Shown piece after piece: positions 60,564 through 64,000 of a stretch of 64,000 bases of DNA. Location: contig CAVWCU010000001.1 of the NCBI GenBank assembly GCA_963753585.1, forward strand, positions 310,001 through 374,000. The letters run 5' to 3'. The notes under the pieces were generated by a model, which ran no database searches, had not been told where the DNA came from, and worked only from the letters and a program-made list of their open reading frames with translations. The DNA is from VRUE01 sp963753585 (GTDB taxonomy: Bacteria > Actinomycetota > Thermoleophilia > Solirubrobacterales > 70-9). A program made the position numbers and the translations under genes. Positions within the stretch are counted from its first letter, which is position 1. Every line of letters starts with the position of its first letter.

Positions 60564-61566
60564 CGGCGCCGAGGTCTCCTTCCTCGGCGCGCGCGGGAAG
60601 ATCGAGGCCGAGCTGGTGCCCGAGGCCGGTTATGAGATCGACCTCCTCGACGTGCGCGGGATCGACCGCCGCAACCCCCTGCGGGCGGCGATCGCCCTGG
60701 GCAAGGCGGCCGGCGCGGTCGGGGCCGCCCGGCAGGTGCTGCGCGAGCGCGGCCTCGACGTCGTCCTCGGCGGCGGCGGCTACGTCGCGGGGACGGTCGG
60801 GATGGCCGCGGTCCTCTCGCGGACCCCGCTGGTCCTGACCGAGGCCGACAGCCACCTCGGGCTCGCCAACCGGCTGCTGGCCCGGCGGGCGCGACGCGTC
60901 TGCCTAGCCTTTCCGATCGCCGGGCGTGAGGGCGAGCGCTACCTGCTCACCGGCCGTCCCGTCCCGGCGGCCGTGCTGGGTGCGGACCGGGCGCCGGCAC
61001 GGGAGCGGTTCGGGGTGGCCGCCGCCGACCGCTGCCTGCTGGTGATGGGTGGCAGCCAGGGTGCCCGCTCGATCAACCTGGCCGCGGTCGGGGCGTTCGC
61101 CGAGGGCGAGGGAGCGGGTGAGCGCGACTTTCACGTGATCCACCTCAGCGGCGAGCGCGATCACGACGAGATCGCCCGCCGCCTGGCCTCGGCCCCGCAC
61201 GCCGAGCGCTACACGCTGATCGCCTACGAGCCCGGCCTCGCCGACGTTCTCGCCGCCTGCGACCTGGTGCTGGCGCGCTCTGGAGGCTCGATCTTCGAGG
61301 TGACGGCGGCGGGGAGGCCGGCGATCCTCGTTCCCTACCCCCACGCGACCGCCGACCACCAGCGGGGCAATGCCGAGTGGATGGCCGGCGCCGGCGCGGC
61401 CGAGATCGTCGCCGACGCCGATCTGGATGCCCCGGCGCTGGCCCAGCGCGTGGCGGACCTGTTCGCCGACGAGGCCCGCCTCGCCGCGATGTCGCGGGCC
61501 TCGGCCGCTCTCGCCCGCCCCGACGCGGCAAGGCGGATCGCCGACGAGGTCCTGGCGGCTGTCTGA
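60472..61566 (+). CDS. murG: Lipid II synthase MurG
   Basis: The 364-residue protein has AAGGTAGHVVPAMAVA at the N-terminus, VLGGGGYVAGTVG, MGGSQGARSIN, and the UDP-sugar site (LARSGGSIFEVTAAGRPAILVPYPHATADHQ). It adds GlcNAc to lipid I. AAGGAG lies about 11 bases before the GTG at 60472. It begins inside the ftsW reading frame and its stop overlaps the murC ATG. Confidence 0.92.
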   Translation: MERAPRVAVAAGGTAGHVVPAMAVAAELRASGAEVSFLGARGKIEAELVPEAGYEIDLLDVRGIDRRNPLRAAIALGKAAGAVGAARQVLRERGLDVVLGGGGYVAGTVGMAAVLSRTPLVLTEADSHLGLANRLLARRARRVCLAFPIAGREGERYLLTGRPVPAAVLGADRAPARERFGVAAADRCLLVMGGSQGARSINLAAVGAFAEGEGAGERDFHVIHLSGERDHDEIARRLASAPHAERYTLIAYEPGLADVLAACDLVLARSGGSIFEVTAAGRPAILVPYPHATADHQRGNAEWMAGAGAAEIVADADLDAPALAQRVADLFADEARLAAMSRASAALARPDAARRIADEVLAAV

Positions 61567-62840
61567 TGAGCGCGGACTGGGGCTCTCGCAAGCTGCACTT
61601 CATCGGCATCGGCGGCGCCGGGATGAGCGGCCTGGCGCTGGTCTGCGCCGAGCTGGGGGCGACGGTGACCGGCAGCGACCGCGCCGACTCCTCTTACATG
61701 GAGCGCCTGCGGGCGGCCGGACTGGCACCGGTCGTGGGCCACGACGCTGCCAACCTGCCCGACGGCGCCGAGGTGGTCGTCTCGACCGCGATCGGGGCCG
61801 AGAACCCCGAGTTGGCTCTGGCGCGGGAGCGCGGGGTCGAGCCGATCCACCGCGGCGCCCTGTTGGCACAGCTCTGTGCCGAGAAGCGCCTGATCGCGGT
61901 CGCCGGGACCCACGGCAAGACGACCACGACCGCGATGCTGGCCTGGGCGCTGCGGGCGCTCGGCGCCGACCCGGCCTTCTTCGTCGGCGGTGAGGTGCCT
62001 GGGCTCGGCGACGGCGCCGCTGCGGCGAACGCGAGCTGGGGCGGCGGCGAGTGGGTGGTGGCCGAGGCCGACGAGAGCGACGCCAGCTTCCTGGAGTTGA
62101 AGCCGGAGGTCGCCGTCGTCACCAACGTCGAGATGGACCACCACAGCCGTTGGGGATCGGTGGCGGAGCTGCGCAAGGCATTCGACGAGTTCTCCGCTGG
62201 GGCGAGGGCGGTGGTTGGGCCCGAGTCGAGCGAGGCCGAGCCCGAGCTGGCCGTGCCGGGCCGGCACAACCTCCTCAACGCGCGAGCGGCGATCGCCGCC
62301 GCGGCGGCGGCCGGCTTCGACCCTGAGGCAGTGGCGAAGGCGATGGCCGACTTCCCCGGCGTCAAGCGGCGCCTGGAGCTGAAGGGCGCCCGCGACGGCG
62401 TTCGCATATACGACGACTACGCCCATCACCCGACGGAGGTCCGAGCGGCCATGTCCGCCCTGCGCGAGCTCGGCTCCGAGCACATCGTCGCTGTCTTCCA
62501 GCCTCACCTCTACTCGCGCACCAAGGCCTTCGCCGAGCAGTTCGGCGAGGCGCTGGCCCTCGCCGACGAGGTCGTCGTCCTCGATGTCTACCCGGCCCGC
62601 GAGGAGCCAGTGGGCGAGTTGGCCGGAGTCAGCGGCCTGGACGTGGCGCGGGCCGCCGCGGACCGAATCGGGGGACGGAGGGTGAGCTGGCTCCCCGACC
62701 CAGCGGGGTCGGGCGGTGCTCTGGCCGGCCTCCTGCAGCGCAACCGGGCAGCCGGCGTCGAGGGTCAGGTGCTCGTCACGATCGGTGCCGGTGACGTCTT
62801 CCGGCTCGGAGAGGCGCTGGCCGGGGAGGATGAGGGGTGA
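61566..62840 (+). CDS. murC: UDP-MurNAc:L-Ala ligase MurC
   Basis: The 424-residue protein has the N-terminal fold FIGIGGAGMSGLALV, P-loop VAGTHGKTTTTAML, EADESDASFL, TNVEMDHHSRWGS, and YDDYAHHPTEVRAAM. It adds L-Ala to UDP-MurNAc. It is followed by murB with a 4-bp overlap. The family is usually about 460 residues, so this one is slightly short. Confidence 0.93.
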   Translation: MSADWGSRKLHFIGIGGAGMSGLALVCAELGATVTGSDRADSSYMERLRAAGLAPVVGHDAANLPDGAEVVVSTAIGAENPELALARERGVEPIHRGALLAQLCAEKRLIAVAGTHGKTTTTAMLAWALRALGADPAFFVGGEVPGLGDGAAAANASWGGGEWVVAEADESDASFLELKPEVAVVTNVEMDHHSRWGSVAELRKAFDEFSAGARAVVGPESSEAEPELAVPGRHNLLNARAAIAAAAAAGFDPEAVAKAMADFPGVKRRLELKGARDGVRIYDDYAHHPTEVRAAMSALRELGSEHIVAVFQPHLYSRTKAFAEQFGEALALADEVVVLDVYPAREEPVGELAGVSGLDVARAAADRIGGRRVSWLPDPAGSGGALAGLLQRNRAAGVEGQVLVTIGAGDVFRLGEALAGEDEG

Positions 62841-63748
62841 AGCCGCCGCCGGGCGTCCAGCCCGATTTTCCCCTGAGCCGGCTGACGACCGTGCGCACCG
62901 GCGGTGCGGCCGACTGGTTCGCCCGCCCGGAGACGGAGGCCGAGCTGTCGGAGTTGCTCGCCTGGGCGCGCGAGGAGAGCCTCGTGCTGGGGACGATCGG
63001 CTCGGGCTCCAACCTGCTGGTCGCCGACGCCGGGTTCCGCGGGCTTGCGATCAAGCTCGACGGGGAGCTTGCGAGGATCGAGCGGGAGGGCGAGCGGCTG
63101 GTCTGCGGCGGCGGCGCCCGGTTGCCCTCGGCCTCGGCCAAGGCTGCGGGCTGGGGGCTTGCCGGGATCGAGTTCGGGGTCAACATCCCCGGCACCGCGG
63201 GAGGTGCGGTGAGGATGAACGCCAACGCCTACGGCGGCCAGCTCGCCGAGGTGCTGGAGTGGGTCGACGTGGCCACGGCGGCGGGGGTAGACCGCCGGGT
63301 GCCCGAACAGCTCGGCTTCGCCTACCGCAGCTCCAACCTCGAGCCCGGCGAGGTCGTGGCGCAGGTCTCGTTTCACCTGCACCCCGACGATCCCGCTGTG
63401 ATCAGAGCACGGCTCGAGGAGATGCGGGGTAAGCGTCGCGAGGCGCAGCCGTCCGGGATCAAGACCTTCGGCTCGACCTTCAAGAACCCCGACGACGAGC
63501 GTGCCGAGGGCCGCAGCGCCGGCCAGCTGCTCGAGGCAGCGGGTTGCCGCGGCCTTCGCCGGGGCGGCGCCCGCTTCTCCGAAAAGCACGCCAACTTCGT
63601 CGAGAACACCGGCGAGGCGACGACAGCTGAGATCTTGGAGCTGATGGCCGAGGGACGCCGGCGGGTCAGCGATCGCTTCGGCCTGGTGCTGGAGCCGGAG
63701 GTGCAAGTCCTCGGAGAGATCCGCTGGCCCGAGGGCTGGGAGCTGTGA
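62837..63748 (+). CDS. murB: UDP-MurNAc synthesis reductase MurB
   Basis: The 303-residue flavoprotein has TTVRTGGAADWFARP, IGSGSNLLVADAGFRG, GIEFGVNIPGTAGGAVRMN, FAYRSSNLEPGE, GIKTFGSTFKNPDD and FSEKHANFVENTG. It reduces UDP-GlcNAc-enolpyruvate to UDP-MurNAc. The Ser that donates a proton is likely in the FGSTFKNP segment. The GTG start is 4 bp inside murC; the stop overlaps the next gene. Confidence 0.93.
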   Translation: MKPPPGVQPDFPLSRLTTVRTGGAADWFARPETEAELSELLAWAREESLVLGTIGSGSNLLVADAGFRGLAIKLDGELARIEREGERLVCGGGARLPSASAKAAGWGLAGIEFGVNIPGTAGGAVRMNANAYGGQLAEVLEWVDVATAAGVDRRVPEQLGFAYRSSNLEPGEVVAQVSFHLHPDDPAVIRARLEEMRGKRREAQPSGIKTFGSTFKNPDDERAEGRSAGQLLEAAGCRGLRRGGARFSEKHANFVENTGEATTAEILELMAEGRRRVSDRFGLVLEPEVQVLGEIRWPEGWEL

Positions 63749-64000
63749 AGCGACTGCGCAACGCCGTCGGGTTGGTTCTCCTGGTGATCCTGGCCGGGGC
63801 CGTCTCTCAGATCCTCTTCGGAGGCGAGACGGTGTCGCCGCGACTGGTCTCGAGTCAGCCGGTTGCCCTGATCGGCGCCGAATCCGACGAAGCCGTGGCG
63901 GTTGCCGCCGATGGCACAATCCTCGCCTGGTTTCCGGTTCCCGAGGAATCCGCGCTGCCCAGCCTGCCGCTCGACGTACCTCCGGAGGGCCCGCGTCTGA
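63745..64000 (+). CDS. ftsQ-position membrane protein, truncated by window
   Basis: A GTG at 63745 overlaps the murB stop by 4 bp and opens a frame that runs off the window after 85 codons. It has an N-terminal membrane helix (AVGLVLLVILAGAVSQILF). The following segment (SDEAVAVAADGTILAWFPVP, then SLPLDVPPEG) resembles the later part of FtsQ, but no POTRA-type stretch is seen after the helix. Position favours FtsQ; the sequence is too short to settle it. Confidence 0.45.
   Translation, partial: MKRLRNAVGLVLLVILAGAVSQILFGGETVSPRLVSSQPVALIGAESDEAVAVAADGTILAWFPVPEESALPSLPLDVPPEGPRL

Overview
The window is high-GC DNA from an actinobacterium, most likely of the class Thermoleophilia (Solirubrobacterales or a relative). 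Three things point that way: a secreted protein whose N-terminus carries repeats of the type NRLKPGSV / NRLAPGV (32304-32999), a division and cell-wall cluster in the actinobacterial order, and an ECF cobalamin-type locus with DUF4430 proteins. The placement rests on recognised sequence style, not on an rRNA gene; none is present.

Layout. Bases 1 to about 7,400 look like a defence island: a RES-type toxin with its antitoxin, then five overlapping genes. The first three form an ABC-three-component (ABC-3C, Lamassu-like) system; the last two are a HEPN-like protein and an AlbA/Schlafen-domain protein. A tyrosine integrase closes the island. Bases 7,455 to about 13,450 are a second mobile element with a large serine recombinase whose last codons lie inside a tRNA 3' end, a replication-relaxation protein, a conjugation-type ATPase and four or five small coupled genes. 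Bases 13,500 to 19,750 are accessory DNA: unknown cargo genes, a beta-propeller surface protein, small regulators, an HNH nuclease, and a HicBA module whose toxin is frameshifted.

From about 19,800 the content is chromosomal: a methyltransferase, an M55 peptidase, a DEAD-box helicase, a GMC oxidoreductase, amtB with a P-II gene, a GAF histidine kinase (frameshifted) with a divergent NarL-type regulator, and glpD. A cobalamin riboswitch (about 33,291-33,462) heads a five-gene operon of two exported DUF4430 proteins, EcfT, a double ATPase, and an S-component fused to an alpha/alpha-toroid domain. The DUF4430 and toroid parts match the two halves of animal transcobalamin and intrinsic factor. 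Next come a degenerate Rho paralogue and a Tad/Flp pilus operon (cpaB, cpaF, tadB, tadC) behind DUF192 and two-component genes.

Bases 49,409-64,000 are the dcw cluster: mraZ, rsmH, ftsL, ftsI, murE, murF, mraY, an inserted GNAT gene, murD, ftsW, murG, murC, murB and a gene in the ftsQ position that runs off the window. Most of these genes overlap or nearly abut.

A further theme is structured repeats. Three hairpins (27016, 53219, 57110) share an identical 29/18/29 geometry and a conserved inner stem and loop, while their outer arms differ in sequence yet stay complementary. A 24-bp perfect palindrome lies in frame inside murE, and a separate repeat lies in frame inside ecfT. Several other strong palindromes fill intergenic gaps.
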